Assembly (NCBI RefSeq): GCF_900086585.1 | Contig: NZ_FLKM01000008.1 | Span: 1,116,001-1,180,000, forward strand | Length of the DNA: 64,000 nucleotides | DNA from: Emergencia timonensis | GTDB taxonomy: Bacteria > Bacillota > Clostridia > Peptostreptococcales > Anaerovoracaceae | Direction of reading: 5' to 3' | Shown here: one piece after another, positions 50,614-58,800 of the stretch | How positions within the stretch are numbered: position 1 is the stretch's first letter | Layout of the letters: each line of letters begins with the position of its first letter | The notes under the pieces: model-generated | Seen by the model: the letters and a program-made list of their open reading frames with translations, nothing else | Database searches by the model: none | Told to the model about the DNA's origin: nothing | Program-made: the position numbers and the translations under genes

Positions 50614-50656
50614 GAAGAACACTGCCGGGCGGGGTCGCCTGGCAGTGTTCTTTTGC
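50614..50656. terminator. Bidirectional terminator, symporter 2 / GntR 2
   Basis: AAGAACACTGCC pairs with GGCAGTGTTCTT around GGGCG/CGCCT, followed by TTTTG; the genes converge here. Confidence 0.9.
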
Positions 50657-50658
50657 TT

Positions 50659-51294
50659 TTAGTATTCGAAATGTTTGTCGTAATGGATATAGATGAGCTT
50701 CTGGGCTCCCATGAAGTTGTTCTTTCTGACCGCATCGAGAATCTGCTGATGCTCACTGAGGTTGAATTCCCGATTAGGTTCGGGATGTTGGTGGGTGTAG
50801 CGAGTCAGCAGATAAAGAATCGGTGACTTGGTATCGAAGGTGTTGAGTAGATAATCGTTGCCTGTCGCAGCGACAAAACACCGGTCAAACTCAATGGCCT
50901 TGAAGGCATAATTCATATATTCCTTTTCCTTTAAAGCCTGTTCCTGCGCTAGAATGGCTTCCTCCATCAGTTCCAATAGACACTCGATTTTGTCTTCCAA
51001 ATAGCAGGTTGTGTAGCAGCCGGATATAATTGAGAAAAAAGTATGGTCGATATCTTTGTAGAGGTCTTCTGTGATATCGATGACCTGGACCTTTGAATTC
51101 AATGTGGAGGTCACCAGGCCTTCCACTTCTAAGCGAGAAAGCGCCTCGCGGATCGGAGTGTTGCTGACGCCGAGTTCGCTGCTCAGCGCGGAAATATTGA
51201 TGGTGTCGCCGAAGTTGTACTCCAATGTAAATATTTTCTCTTTGATAATCTGATAGACCTGGTCTTTCATACTGGTCTTTGTAATTGCCGTCAT
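50659..51294 (-). CDS. GntR-family (FCD) regulator 2
   Basis: 211-residue paralog of GntR 1 (winged helix TINISALSSELGVSNTPIREALSRLEVEGLV, residues ~32-62; FCD-type C-terminus ending in a similar IHYDKHFEY). ATG 51294 follows GGGAGGAACAAAT. It lies at the far side of the dehydrogenase-symporter operon. Together the two regulators probably sense the same amino acid or its oxo acid. No ATGCAT dyad is seen in its own leader. Confidence 0.9.
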   Translation of the reverse strand: MTAITKTSMKDQVYQIIKEKIFTLEYNFGDTINISALSSELGVSNTPIREALSRLEVEGLVTSTLNSKVQVIDITEDLYKDIDHTFFSIISGCYTTCYLEDKIECLLELMEEAILAQEQALKEKEYMNYAFKAIEFDRCFVAATGNDYLLNTFDTKSPILYLLTRYTHQHPEPNREFNLSEHQQILDAVRKNNFMGAQKLIYIHYDKHFEY

Positions 51295-51487
51295 ATTTGT
51301 TCCTCCCTGTTTCACTACAATTATATACTATCTGCCGATGAAAGTTAATTTAATTTTATTCACTCTAATCAAATCGCGCAGTAACATACAAAAGTGCCTT
51401 CTTTGCATTGCCTGCAAAATCAATGCGGGTTCATCAAAGGAATTTCATATTAGCAGGCGTGCGGACTAATGAACTTTTTACAGCAGA

Positions 51488-51542
51488 TTGACAACATACA
51501 TCGTGTATGTTATATTGGTGTATACAAACACGGTGTATGTAT
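51488..51542 (+). promoter_or_regulatory. TetR promoter with two operators
   Basis: TTGACA (51488-51493), 17 bp, TATATT (51511-51516). The palindrome AACATACA-TCG-TGTATGTT (51493-51511) fills the spacer exactly. A second, looser copy ATACA...TGTAT (51522-51542) follows. This is a typical autorepressed TetR promoter. Confidence 0.85.
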
Positions 51543-51557
51543 ATAAGGAGGTGCGAG

Positions 51558-52205
51558 ATGCCGCGCAATAAATATCCGGAAGAAACTGTTCAAAAAATAC
51601 TGGACGTTTCCTTAAAGCTCTTTCTTGAGAAGGGCTACGAGGAGACTACTGTCTTAGATATTGTCAACAATTTGGGAGGGTTGACGCGAGGCGCTTTTTA
51701 TCATCACTTCAAGTCAAAAGAAGAAGTTTTAGACGCGTTAGGCGATAAGCTGTTTTTCGACAACAATCCTTTTGAGAAAGTGAAAAAGGAAAAAGGTTTA
51801 AGCGGGTTGGAGAAAATTAAAAAGGTTATCAAGCTGCAATTTCAAAATCAGGAATTGCAAGAGGTTAACACGATGTCGATTTGCCTTCTGAATAACCCGC
51901 GAATTTTAGCAGACTTTTTGCAAAAGCAGCAGAAGATGATAGCCCCGTATTTAGAGGAACTCTTCCGGGAAGCCATTGAGGATGGCTCCATTAAAAATAT
52001 AAAATATCCCAAATCTCTCGCCAGCTTTTTTACAGTCATGGTCGACGTTTGGGTGATTCCTTCCATCTTTCCATGCAGCCAAGAAGAGTTGATTGAAAAG
52101 ATATATTTTTTAAAAGAGCTGTTTGATTCTATGGGTATTCCTGTTATGGACGAAGAAATCCTGCAGGGCTCCTTGCAGCAAATAAAACATTTAGACAGAG
52201 AATAA
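51558..52205 (+). CDS. TetR/AcrR-family transcriptional repressor
   Basis: 215-residue repressor with an N-terminal helix-turn-helix (ILDVSLKLFLEKGYEETTVLD, then GGLTRGAFYHHFKSKEEVL) and a divergent ligand-binding C-terminus. ATG 51558 follows AAGGAGGTGCGAG; an upstream in-frame ATG lies in the promoter. Palindromic sites occur in its own promoter and ahead of the ABC genes 70 bases downstream, so it controls the exporter operon and itself, probably in response to a toxic ligand. Confidence 0.92.
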   Translation: MPRNKYPEETVQKILDVSLKLFLEKGYEETTVLDIVNNLGGLTRGAFYHHFKSKEEVLDALGDKLFFDNNPFEKVKKEKGLSGLEKIKKVIKLQFQNQELQEVNTMSICLLNNPRILADFLQKQQKMIAPYLEELFREAIEDGSIKNIKYPKSLASFFTVMVDVWVIPSIFPCSQEELIEKIYFLKELFDSMGIPVMDEEILQGSLQQIKHLDRE

Positions 52206-52236
52206 AATTGCCTGGCAATTTTATTTTTTAGCACAT

Positions 52237-52257
52237 ATACATACAGACAACATGTAT
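52237..52257. promoter_or_regulatory. Third TetR operator, before the ABC exporter
   Basis: ATACAT-N9-ATGTAT repeats the half-sites of the two upstream operators; it lies 19 bases before the ABC ATPase start. Confidence 0.65.
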
Positions 52258-52275
52258 CTAAAGGAGGATATAGTT

Positions 52276-53223
52276 ATGAAGGCAACAGATTTAGCAATTT
52301 CTGTAAAAGGACTGAAGAAGAGCTATAAAAACAAGTTAGTGCTGAAGGATGTAAACTTTGATGTGGAGCGGGGATCGATCTACTCGCTTTTGGGTTCTAA
52401 CGGTGCAGGGAAAACGACGACCATTAAGGTGCTGACCACACTGTTAAAACCAGATGACGGTGAACTGAAGGTAAGTGGTTATGACGTGCTAGGGGAATCT
52501 GAAAAAGTGCATCAGGCTATCAGTCTGACGGGACAGTTTGCAAGCGTAGATGAATCGCTGACAGGCATGGAGAATCTCATTTTGATCGGAAAACTCAATC
52601 ATATTGGGAAGCCAAAAGACAGGGCAGTTGAACTATTGACTTATTTCAATCTGATGGATTCTGCAGGACGCCTGGTATCGACTTACTCTGGCGGAATGAA
52701 AAGAAAGCTGGATATTGCTATGAGTCTGGTCAATCGACCGGAGATCATTTTCCTGGACGAACCGACAACGGGTCTCGATCCCCAAAGCCGACACAGCATG
52801 TGGGCGATTATCGAGGAACTAAAAGATTCTGGCGTGACTATATTTTTAACTACGCAGTATCTGGAAGAGGCGGAGCAGCTAGCAGATAAAATCGGCGTCT
52901 TGGACAAAGGGACTATCATCGTAGAAGGAACAGCGCAGGAACTAAAAAATATGCTGCCTCAAGGTGTGGTAGAATTTACTTTTACAGATGAGGATCTCTT
53001 GAATCAGGCTTGCAGTCTCACTGCCAAATACAAAACAACTGCGATAAAGGAAGAAAATAAGCTGATAATCTATACTGACGGTTCAGCGGACACATTATCA
53101 CTGATCTTTCAGAAGTTTGCTTCTAACGGGGTGGGAATCAAAGCATTCGCTCAGAAATCACCTACCCTTGAAGACGTTTTTTTAACACTGATTGGAGAAA
53201 AGGAAGGTATAGGGAATGAATAA
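52276..53223 (+). CDS. ABC exporter ATP-binding protein (DrrA-type)
   Basis: 315-residue ATPase of the daunorubicin-resistance DrrA group, powering drug or lipid export with the permease that follows. Walker A GSNGAGKTTT (~residue 43), signature YSGGMKRKLDIA, Walker B IIFLDEPTTGLDP. The switch position reads TTQYLEEAEQLAD, where Gln replaces His as usual in this group, and a C-terminal DrrA-type extension is present. ATG 52276 follows AAAGGAGGATATAGTT. Confidence 0.9.
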   Translation: MKATDLAISVKGLKKSYKNKLVLKDVNFDVERGSIYSLLGSNGAGKTTTIKVLTTLLKPDDGELKVSGYDVLGESEKVHQAISLTGQFASVDESLTGMENLILIGKLNHIGKPKDRAVELLTYFNLMDSAGRLVSTYSGGMKRKLDIAMSLVNRPEIIFLDEPTTGLDPQSRHSMWAIIEELKDSGVTIFLTTQYLEEAEQLADKIGVLDKGTIIVEGTAQELKNMLPQGVVEFTFTDEDLLNQACSLTAKYKTTAIKEENKLIIYTDGSADTLSLIFQKFASNGVGIKAFAQKSPTLEDVFLTLIGEKEGIGNE

Positions 53224-53989
53224 AATTACGAACTTATTTGTGGACACGAAAACCATGGCTGGCCGCTGCTTATTACTGACTAGACGAAATCCTGACATGG
53301 TTTTGACCAGCTTTGTGGCGCCAGTAATGATGATGATTCTCTTCGCTTATGTATTGGGAGGAGCGATCAACGTGGGCAGTGCTTCTTACGTCAATTATAT
53401 CGTACCAGGTATCATATTGCAGAGCTTGGGTCAATGCGCGACTACCACAGCAATCAGCGTAAGCACAGATATAAAAACGGGCATTATCGACCGCTTTTGT
53501 ACGATGCCTATAAAAAAATCTTCTATCTTATCCGGTCATGTATGGGAGTCCTTTTCCAGGAACGGACTGGCTACAATTCTGGTTGTGGCTGTGGCATTTC
53601 TTGTCGGCTTCAGACCGAAGGCTGATTTTGCAGGCTGGCTTTTGGTTCTATTGATTCTGAGTCTGTATATCCTGGCTATTTCGTGGTGCTCCATTTTCTT
53701 TGGAATCATCGCTAAAAGCCCGGAAGGCGCGGGAGCCTTTTCTGTATTTGCTATTATTTTACCATATTTGAGTTCCGGCTTTGTGCCAACAGATACGATG
53801 CCCAAAGCTTTGGAACTCTTTGCAGAACATCAGCCGATGACGCCGATTATCGACACCTTACGGACAGTCTTGCAGGGGGAAGAACTGCAAAGCCACACAT
53901 TGGCAGCCGCTATACTGTGGTGTGCACTGCTGCTGACGTTTTTTTATTTCCTATCTGTCAAAGCCTTTCGAAAAAACATTTCTAGATAA
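53216..53989 (+). CDS. ABC-2 type permease (DrrB-type)
   Basis: 257-residue permease with six membrane segments of the ABC-2 family (FVAPVMMMILFAYVLGGAIN, VNYIVPGIILQSLG, ILPYLSSGFVPTDTMP, which is the conserved loop). It overlaps the ATPase gene by 8 bases. With that ATPase it forms an exporter of an unknown hydrophobic compound under TetR control. Confidence 0.9.
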   Translation: MNKITNLFVDTKTMAGRCLLLTRRNPDMVLTSFVAPVMMMILFAYVLGGAINVGSASYVNYIVPGIILQSLGQCATTTAISVSTDIKTGIIDRFCTMPIKKSSILSGHVWESFSRNGLATILVVAVAFLVGFRPKADFAGWLLVLLILSLYILAISWCSIFFGIIAKSPEGAGAFSVFAIILPYLSSGFVPTDTMPKALELFAEHQPMTPIIDTLRTVLQGEELQSHTLAAAILWCALLLTFFYFLSVKAFRKNISR

Positions 53990-54019
53990 TAAGAATCAAA
54001 ATACTATATTTCATTCCAA

Positions 54020-54264
54020 GTTATGCAGACTTCGACAGAAATCAAAAAGAAGTTATCAAGACAAAAGAATTTATGAAGATTTGCGTAATCAGGCGGCTCG
54101 TGTTATGCAGATTCGGCAAAATTCATCTGAATAAGTAAGTAAAGGCGGATGAGGAGGGCATTCTGCATAACCGAGCGAATGATCTTCATGTGCAGTTACG
54201 CAGATTCGACTAGAAATCAGAAAAAGTTATACTGAAAACCGAGCCATCTTAAAAATTACGTAAC
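54020..54264. repeat. Array of 70-nt GTTAYGCA-bounded repeat units (locus 2)
   Basis: Three units of exactly 70 bases: 54020-54089 (GTTATGCAGA...GCGTAAT), 54102-54171 (GTTATGCAGATTC...GCATAAC) and 54195-54264 (GTTACGCAGATTC...ACGTAAC), with spacers of 12 and 23 bases. They share the left half (GTTAYGCAGATTC, AGAAATC, AAGTTAT) with the reverse complement of the units at 47402-47750, so this array runs the opposite way. The flanking sequence to 54365 shows no gene. Confidence 0.85.
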
Positions 54265-54341
54265 CAAAGGCTGAAAGAGACAGCTGATTTTTTGTTTGGA
54301 GTTATCCGCTTATTTTAGGAGGAAGAACCAAGCTATTCCCC

Positions 54342-54371
54342 TTGCAGAGAAGGGAAGATTAATGGTATAAT
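54342..54371 (+). promoter_or_regulatory. Possible mtnA operon promoter
   Basis: TTGCAG (54342-54347), 18 bp, extended -10 TGGTATAAT (54363-54371). It overlaps the left arm of the structured element at 54369. Confidence 0.5.
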
Positions 54372-54504
54372 GAACGCTATAATCCGAACAGCTTTGCCTT
54401 TTTGCCCCAAGCTTGCTTTGGCTAGGCAAAACGGACAGCGGAGCGAGTGAAACGAGCGTAGGAGTATTGCGTGAGCAATACGTTGCTGCAAGGAAGCGTT
54501 CATT
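54369..54504. other. Structured element closed by a perfect 10-bp inverted repeat
   Basis: AATGAACGCT (54369-54378) and AGCGTTCATT (54495-54504) enclose several inner dyads: TTTGCC/GGCAAA, CCAAGC/GCTTTGG, GAGCGAG...CGAGCG-like, and a perfect GTATTGC-GTGA-GCAATAC hairpin. It occupies the leader of mtnA. It may be a folded RNA or a small non-autonomous insertion. No known riboswitch class is recognised. Confidence 0.55.
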
Positions 54505-54531
54505 GAATCATGATAACAGGCAGGTGGAGAG

Positions 54532-55581
54532 ATGAAGGTATTTGAAATCGCACCAGTGAAATATATAGATAATAAGATGTTGGTTTTGGATCAGACGCGC
54601 TTACCGGGCGAAGAGGTCTACGAAGAGATGCACACCAAGGAGGATGTCTGGGAGGCGATCTACAAGCTGAAGGTCAGAGGGGCGCCGGCGATCGGCGTTG
54701 CGGCGGCTTATGGTCTTTACTTGTCGGTGAGAGACTTTCGGGGCACGGATATCGACGACTTTGCGGCCCAATTGAAAGAAGCCAGGGACTATCTGGTCAC
54801 TGCCAGACCTACGGCGGTGAATCTGGCATGGGCGCTTACCCGCATGTGGGACAAGTTCGAAGCCTTAGGGCGAGTCGACGTGGCGGCAGCTAAGTCTGCC
54901 CTCTTTGACGAGGCAGAAGCAATTCGCAGAGAGGACGAGGCGGCGTGCTTTGCCATGGGAGAATACGGGCTGTCGCTGCTCAAACCCGGCATGGGAATTC
55001 TGACCCATTGTAACGCGGGAACTATCGCGACGGCCAAGTATGGAACCTGTCTTGCGCCTATTTACTTAGGGCAGGAGAGGGGTTATGATTTCAAAGTCTT
55101 TGCTGATGAGACGAGACCGCTCCTGCAGGGAGCGCGGCTGACCAGTTGGGAGCTTTCTAAGTCTGGCATCGACGTGACTTTGATCTGCGATAACATGGCG
55201 TCCATCGTCATGAAAAACGGATGGATTGATGCCGTGGTCGTAGGGTGTGACCGTATGGCGGCCAACGGAGACGGCGCCAACAAAATCGGCACGTCAGGCG
55301 TTGCCATTCTGGCAAAAGAGTATGGCATTCCATTTTATATGTACGTGCCGACTTCCACGATCGACCTGGATACGCCTACGGGCGATGACATTCATATTGA
55401 ACTCCGCGACGGAGAAGAAATCTACAAGATGTGGTACGAAAAGCCCATGGCGCCGGAGGGGGTAAAGACCTATAACCCTTCCTTTGACGTGACGCCGGCA
55501 AAATATATTACAGCAGTGATTACAGAGAAGGGAATATGCAGACCGCCATACGAAAAGAGCCTGGCGGCGCTGTTCAAATAA
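54532..55581 (+). CDS. mtnA: S-methyl-5-thioribose-1-phosphate isomerase
   Basis: 349-residue isomerase of the methionine salvage pathway, converting methylthioribose-1-phosphate to methylthioribulose-1-phosphate. Family motifs: KVRGAPAIGVAAAYGLYL, NLAWAL, ILTHCNAG (catalytic Cys), ICDNMA, VVVGCDRMAANGD and NKIGTSG (with catalytic Asp). ATG 54532 follows CAGGTGGAGAG. No other salvage genes follow, so it may act in an incomplete or 5'-deoxyribose salvage route, as paralogs of this family do. Confidence 0.9.
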   Translation: MKVFEIAPVKYIDNKMLVLDQTRLPGEEVYEEMHTKEDVWEAIYKLKVRGAPAIGVAAAYGLYLSVRDFRGTDIDDFAAQLKEARDYLVTARPTAVNLAWALTRMWDKFEALGRVDVAAAKSALFDEAEAIRREDEAACFAMGEYGLSLLKPGMGILTHCNAGTIATAKYGTCLAPIYLGQERGYDFKVFADETRPLLQGARLTSWELSKSGIDVTLICDNMASIVMKNGWIDAVVVGCDRMAANGDGANKIGTSGVAILAKEYGIPFYMYVPTSTIDLDTPTGDDIHIELRDGEEIYKMWYEKPMAPEGVKTYNPSFDVTPAKYITAVITEKGICRPPYEKSLAALFK

Positions 55582-55583
55582 AA

Positions 55584-56510
55584 ATGAAACATACTAGAAT
55601 TTACATACTGATGGTGCTGGCGGCATTTTGCTGGTCAGGCGCTTTTATTGCCGGAAAATTTGCGGTACCCTACATTCCGACCGTATCGCTGACCTTTGGA
55701 AGATTTGTCGTGGCGACAGTCGCCATGGGCTTCATCAAAAAATATATGGAGGCAAAGAATCCGGAGGAAAAATACATATTTCAGAAGACAGATCTTAAGA
55801 AATTCCTCTTTACAGGTATCGTCGGCATGGTAGGATACCACATCTTTTTCTTTTTGTCGCTGAAGTATACCACGGCGATCAATTCGTCGATTATCGGGGC
55901 GACCAATCCGGTAGTGACGGCTTTGCTGGCATTGGCTTTTCTGAAACAAAAGCTGCCGCTGAAGCAGGTTCTGGGTATCGTTCTATCGCTCTTTGGCGTG
56001 GTGCTGACCATCACTGCAGGCGATTTGTCGGTACTGGCTGCCTTTGAACTGAACAAAGGGGATTTGATCATGTGCCTGGCGGTGGTCGTGTGGGCGGCTT
56101 ACGGCGTTTACAGCAAAAGCAGATGTGCAGGGATTTCTCCTGTTGCCATCACCTACTACAGTTTTTTGGTATGTACCTTAGTGCTGATACCATTTGTGCT
56201 TTTGGAGAAGCCGTGGGAATTTCTGCCCGGTGTACCGGCAGAGGCTTATATTGCCGTCGTATTCATGGCAATTTTCCCATCCTGTTTCTCTTATCTGGTA
56301 CAGCAGATCGCTATCAAAGAAATCGGACCGGCCAGGGCTTCCGTATTTATCAATTTGGTGCCGATTTTCTCTTTTGTCCTGGCGACTTTGATTTTAGGAG
56401 AAACTTTACAACCAGTGAAGATTCTGACTGCTGCACTGATTATTGCAGGGGTGTGCATTTGTCAGCTTTCTGGAAATACTAAAGAAGGAATCATAAAGAA
56501 TGGAAAATAA
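55584..56510 (+). CDS. EamA-family (DMT) transporter 1
   Basis: 308-residue, ten-segment drug/metabolite transporter with two EamA halves (FCWSGAFIAGKFAVPYIPTVSLTFGR is the usual first signature, seen in pieces; second half GPARASVFINLVPIFSFVLATLILGE). The ATG at 55584 directly follows the mtnA stop, implying coupling; an in-frame ATG at 55536 inside mtnA, with AAGGGA close by, is an alternative that adds 16 residues. Exported or imported metabolite unknown. Confidence 0.85.
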   Translation: MKHTRIYILMVLAAFCWSGAFIAGKFAVPYIPTVSLTFGRFVVATVAMGFIKKYMEAKNPEEKYIFQKTDLKKFLFTGIVGMVGYHIFFFLSLKYTTAINSSIIGATNPVVTALLALAFLKQKLPLKQVLGIVLSLFGVVLTITAGDLSVLAAFELNKGDLIMCLAVVVWAAYGVYSKSRCAGISPVAITYYSFLVCTLVLIPFVLLEKPWEFLPGVPAEAYIAVVFMAIFPSCFSYLVQQIAIKEIGPARASVFINLVPIFSFVLATLILGETLQPVKILTAALIIAGVCICQLSGNTKEGIIKNGK

Positions 56511-57423
56511 AAAACAGGGCTTTCTGGCCCGCTATGTAAAAATTATCGTCGTCTTTGCCGTGGTGGCGGGATCGTCATCGGGCATCTTTGGCAGCGTCAT
56601 TGAAGCGCCATCCATGGCCATCGGATTTTGGAGACTGAGCCTGGGAATGCCTGTCTTTGCAATCCCCGTTTTACTGAAACAACGAGACGTGCTGAAGAAA
56701 ATTTCAATCAAAAATTACATATGGACCTTTGTGGCAGGGGCTTTTCTGTTCCTCCACTTTTTTACCTGGTTCAATGCCGTCAAGCTGACGGATATTGGCA
56801 GCGCCTCTGTGCTGGCGGCGCTGCATCCTCTGATCGTTTTGGTTATCACCATTTTCGTCTTTCGCAGAAAGGTGGGGGTGCGTCCCGTCATGGGCATCAT
56901 TCTGGCTCTGCTGGGCGGCGCTTTGATCGCAGGGCTGGATTTCAGACAGCTGTCGGCAAGCAACTTTGCCGGAGATGTGCTGGCATTCCTCGCCGCCATG
57001 TTCATGGGCTTGTACTTCACAGTCGGAAATGAAGTGAGAAAAGAGGTATCGGGCAGCGCTTATGTGTTCCTGGTCTTTCTCGCCTGCTGGATCTGTTTTG
57101 CCATAGGGATGGTGGTTACAAAGACGCCGGTCTTCGGATATTCGACTACGGACTACGTCTATATCATCGGTCTGACGCTGGTATGCCAGATTGGCGCTCA
57201 TGCCGTGTTCAATCTCTGCTTCGGCCATGTGGACTCTCTCTATGTCTCAGCTTGGGAGTCCGGCGAGTGTGTTTCGGCCATCATCATGGGCGTGATCTTC
57301 CTGGGACAGGTGCCGACCTCTTGGCAGATCATCGGCTGTGCAGTTGTGGTCATCGGGCTTTTGTACTATAATTACTATACGGGCCTCGCAGAAAAGGAAG
57401 CCGAAGAAAGGGAGCAAGTATGA
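56500..57423 (+). CDS. EamA-family (DMT) transporter 2
   Basis: 307-residue EamA transporter with ten membrane segments; pieces such as APSMAIGFWRLSLGMPVFAIP and TDIGSASVLAALHPLIVLVI mark the first half, and AWESGECVSAIIMGVIFLGQVP the second. It overlaps transporter 1 by 11 bases and scpA by 4, so the two may form a pair. A charged Glu-rich tail ends the protein. Substrate unknown. Confidence 0.85.
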   Translation: MENKKQGFLARYVKIIVVFAVVAGSSSGIFGSVIEAPSMAIGFWRLSLGMPVFAIPVLLKQRDVLKKISIKNYIWTFVAGAFLFLHFFTWFNAVKLTDIGSASVLAALHPLIVLVITIFVFRRKVGVRPVMGIILALLGGALIAGLDFRQLSASNFAGDVLAFLAAMFMGLYFTVGNEVRKEVSGSAYVFLVFLACWICFAIGMVVTKTPVFGYSTTDYVYIIGLTLVCQIGAHAVFNLCFGHVDSLYVSAWESGECVSAIIMGVIFLGQVPTSWQIIGCAVVVIGLLYYNYYTGLAEKEAEEREQV

Positions 57424-58193
57424 GTTACAAGGTTAGACTGCAGTCCTTTGAAGGACCTTTTGACCTGCTCGTGTATTTGATAGAGAATGCGCAGATGAGC
57501 ATTTATGACATACAGATTTCCGAGATTACGAAGCAATACCTCACTTACATCGAAGAGATGAAGTCTATGGACTTTAATGTGGCGACCGAATTTATGGTGC
57601 TGGCTGCCACTTTGATCGACATCAAATCAAAGATGATTCTGCCTCGGGCGACGGTGGAAGGTGAAGTGCTGATGGAGGAAGACCCTAGAAGTGAGCTGGT
57701 GGAACGGTTGCTGGAATACAAGAAGTACAAGCGGGGTGCAGAAGAACTGAAGGAGCGAGAGGACTACATGTCCCTGATCTACGAAAAACCCCAAGAAGAT
57801 ATTTCGGAGTATCTCAATCAACCGGACGAATACCTGGACCTGGACATCAAGAAATTTGCCGCCGCTTTTGATCAGTTCCTGCGCAAGAAAAAGCGAGAGG
57901 AAGAGGTGCGCGCCCACTATACAAAGGTGGAGCGGGAAAAGGCGACCATAGAAAGCCGCATGATGTATATCAAAGACCGTTTCAAAAACGTATTCCTGCG
58001 GGGGATTCAGAAGCTGAGCCTGAAGGAGCTGATTCCCAACAAAAAAGACCGGTATGACATTGTCGTAACCTTTGTCTCTGTTCTGCAGATGATAAGGGAC
58101 AAGTATCTGGATGCAGATCAGCGAAGCGTCTATGGGGAAATTACAGTGGTACCAGGTGAACGAAAATTTGAGGAGGTCGGCGCAGATGAATAG
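57420..58193 (+). CDS. scpA: Segregation and condensation protein A
   Basis: 257-residue kleisin subunit of the SMC-ScpAB condensin, which organises and separates chromosomes. N-terminal FEGPFDLLVYLIENAQMSIYDI and FMVLAATLIDIKSKMILP are diagnostic; the C-terminal winged helix spans ~180-245. It starts in an ATGA overlap with the EamA gene and overlaps scpB by 8 bases. Confidence 0.95.
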   Translation: MSYKVRLQSFEGPFDLLVYLIENAQMSIYDIQISEITKQYLTYIEEMKSMDFNVATEFMVLAATLIDIKSKMILPRATVEGEVLMEEDPRSELVERLLEYKKYKRGAEELKEREDYMSLIYEKPQEDISEYLNQPDEYLDLDIKKFAAAFDQFLRKKKREEEVRAHYTKVEREKATIESRMMYIKDRFKNVFLRGIQKLSLKELIPNKKDRYDIVVTFVSVLQMIRDKYLDADQRSVYGEITVVPGERKFEEVGADE

Positions 58194-58800
58194 CAAGAAG
58201 ACGATTAAATCTGCCTTTGAGTCCATGATGTTCATTTGGGGACAGCCGTTGGACGTGAAGAGTTGTGCAGATATATTTAATATCAGTAAAGAGGATGCCC
58301 TGGCCTATTTTCTCGAACTGCAGGAAGAATATGAGCAGGAGGGAAGAGGCATCGTCATCAGGCAGGTGGGAAAATCTTTTCAGTTTGTAACCCGGCCTGA
58401 GAATGCAGAGTTCATAGAACGGCTCTGCACACCAGTTAAAGTGAAGAAGTTATCGCAGTCGGCTCTGGAGGTTCTGGCTATTATCGCTTATAAGCAGCCA
58501 GTGACCAAAGGGGAGATTGACGCCATCAGAGGTGTGAAATGCGACAGGGTCATCGACGGTCTTTTGAAGAAGGACTTGATCCTGCCAAAGGGGAGATCTG
58601 AGGGGATCGGCAGGCCGATTCTCTACGGAACCACCGATACATTTTTGAAGAATTTCGGATTTACCAGTCTGAAGGATTTGCCGGAGATTGAGGATATCGA
58701 AGGGGTGATCAACCTTTCTGAAGAAGAAGGGGAGGATGACGATAACGGTATGGAACAGATTTCAATAGAAGAGGTGGAGTATGGAGAAAGAGAAATTTAA
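58186..58800 (+). CDS. scpB: Segregation and condensation protein B
   Basis: 204-residue winged-helix dimer that binds ScpA in the condensin complex. Features: FESMMFIWGQPLDV, then LSQSALEVLAIIAYKQPVTKGEID and VIDGLLKKDLI, RSEGIGRPILYGTTDTFLKNFG. ATG 58186 is 9 bases after AGGAGG; an earlier in-frame start would lie deep in scpA. The acidic C-terminal tail overlaps the next gene. Confidence 0.95.
   Translation: MNSKKTIKSAFESMMFIWGQPLDVKSCADIFNISKEDALAYFLELQEEYEQEGRGIVIRQVGKSFQFVTRPENAEFIERLCTPVKVKKLSQSALEVLAIIAYKQPVTKGEIDAIRGVKCDRVIDGLLKKDLILPKGRSEGIGRPILYGTTDTFLKNFGFTSLKDLPEIEDIEGVINLSEEEGEDDDNGMEQISIEEVEYGEREI

Noticed and set aside
54369..54504. SAM riboswitch before mtnA
   Set aside because: Methionine-salvage context suggested it, but none of the conserved SAM-I, SAM-II or SAM/SAH sequence blocks are present.
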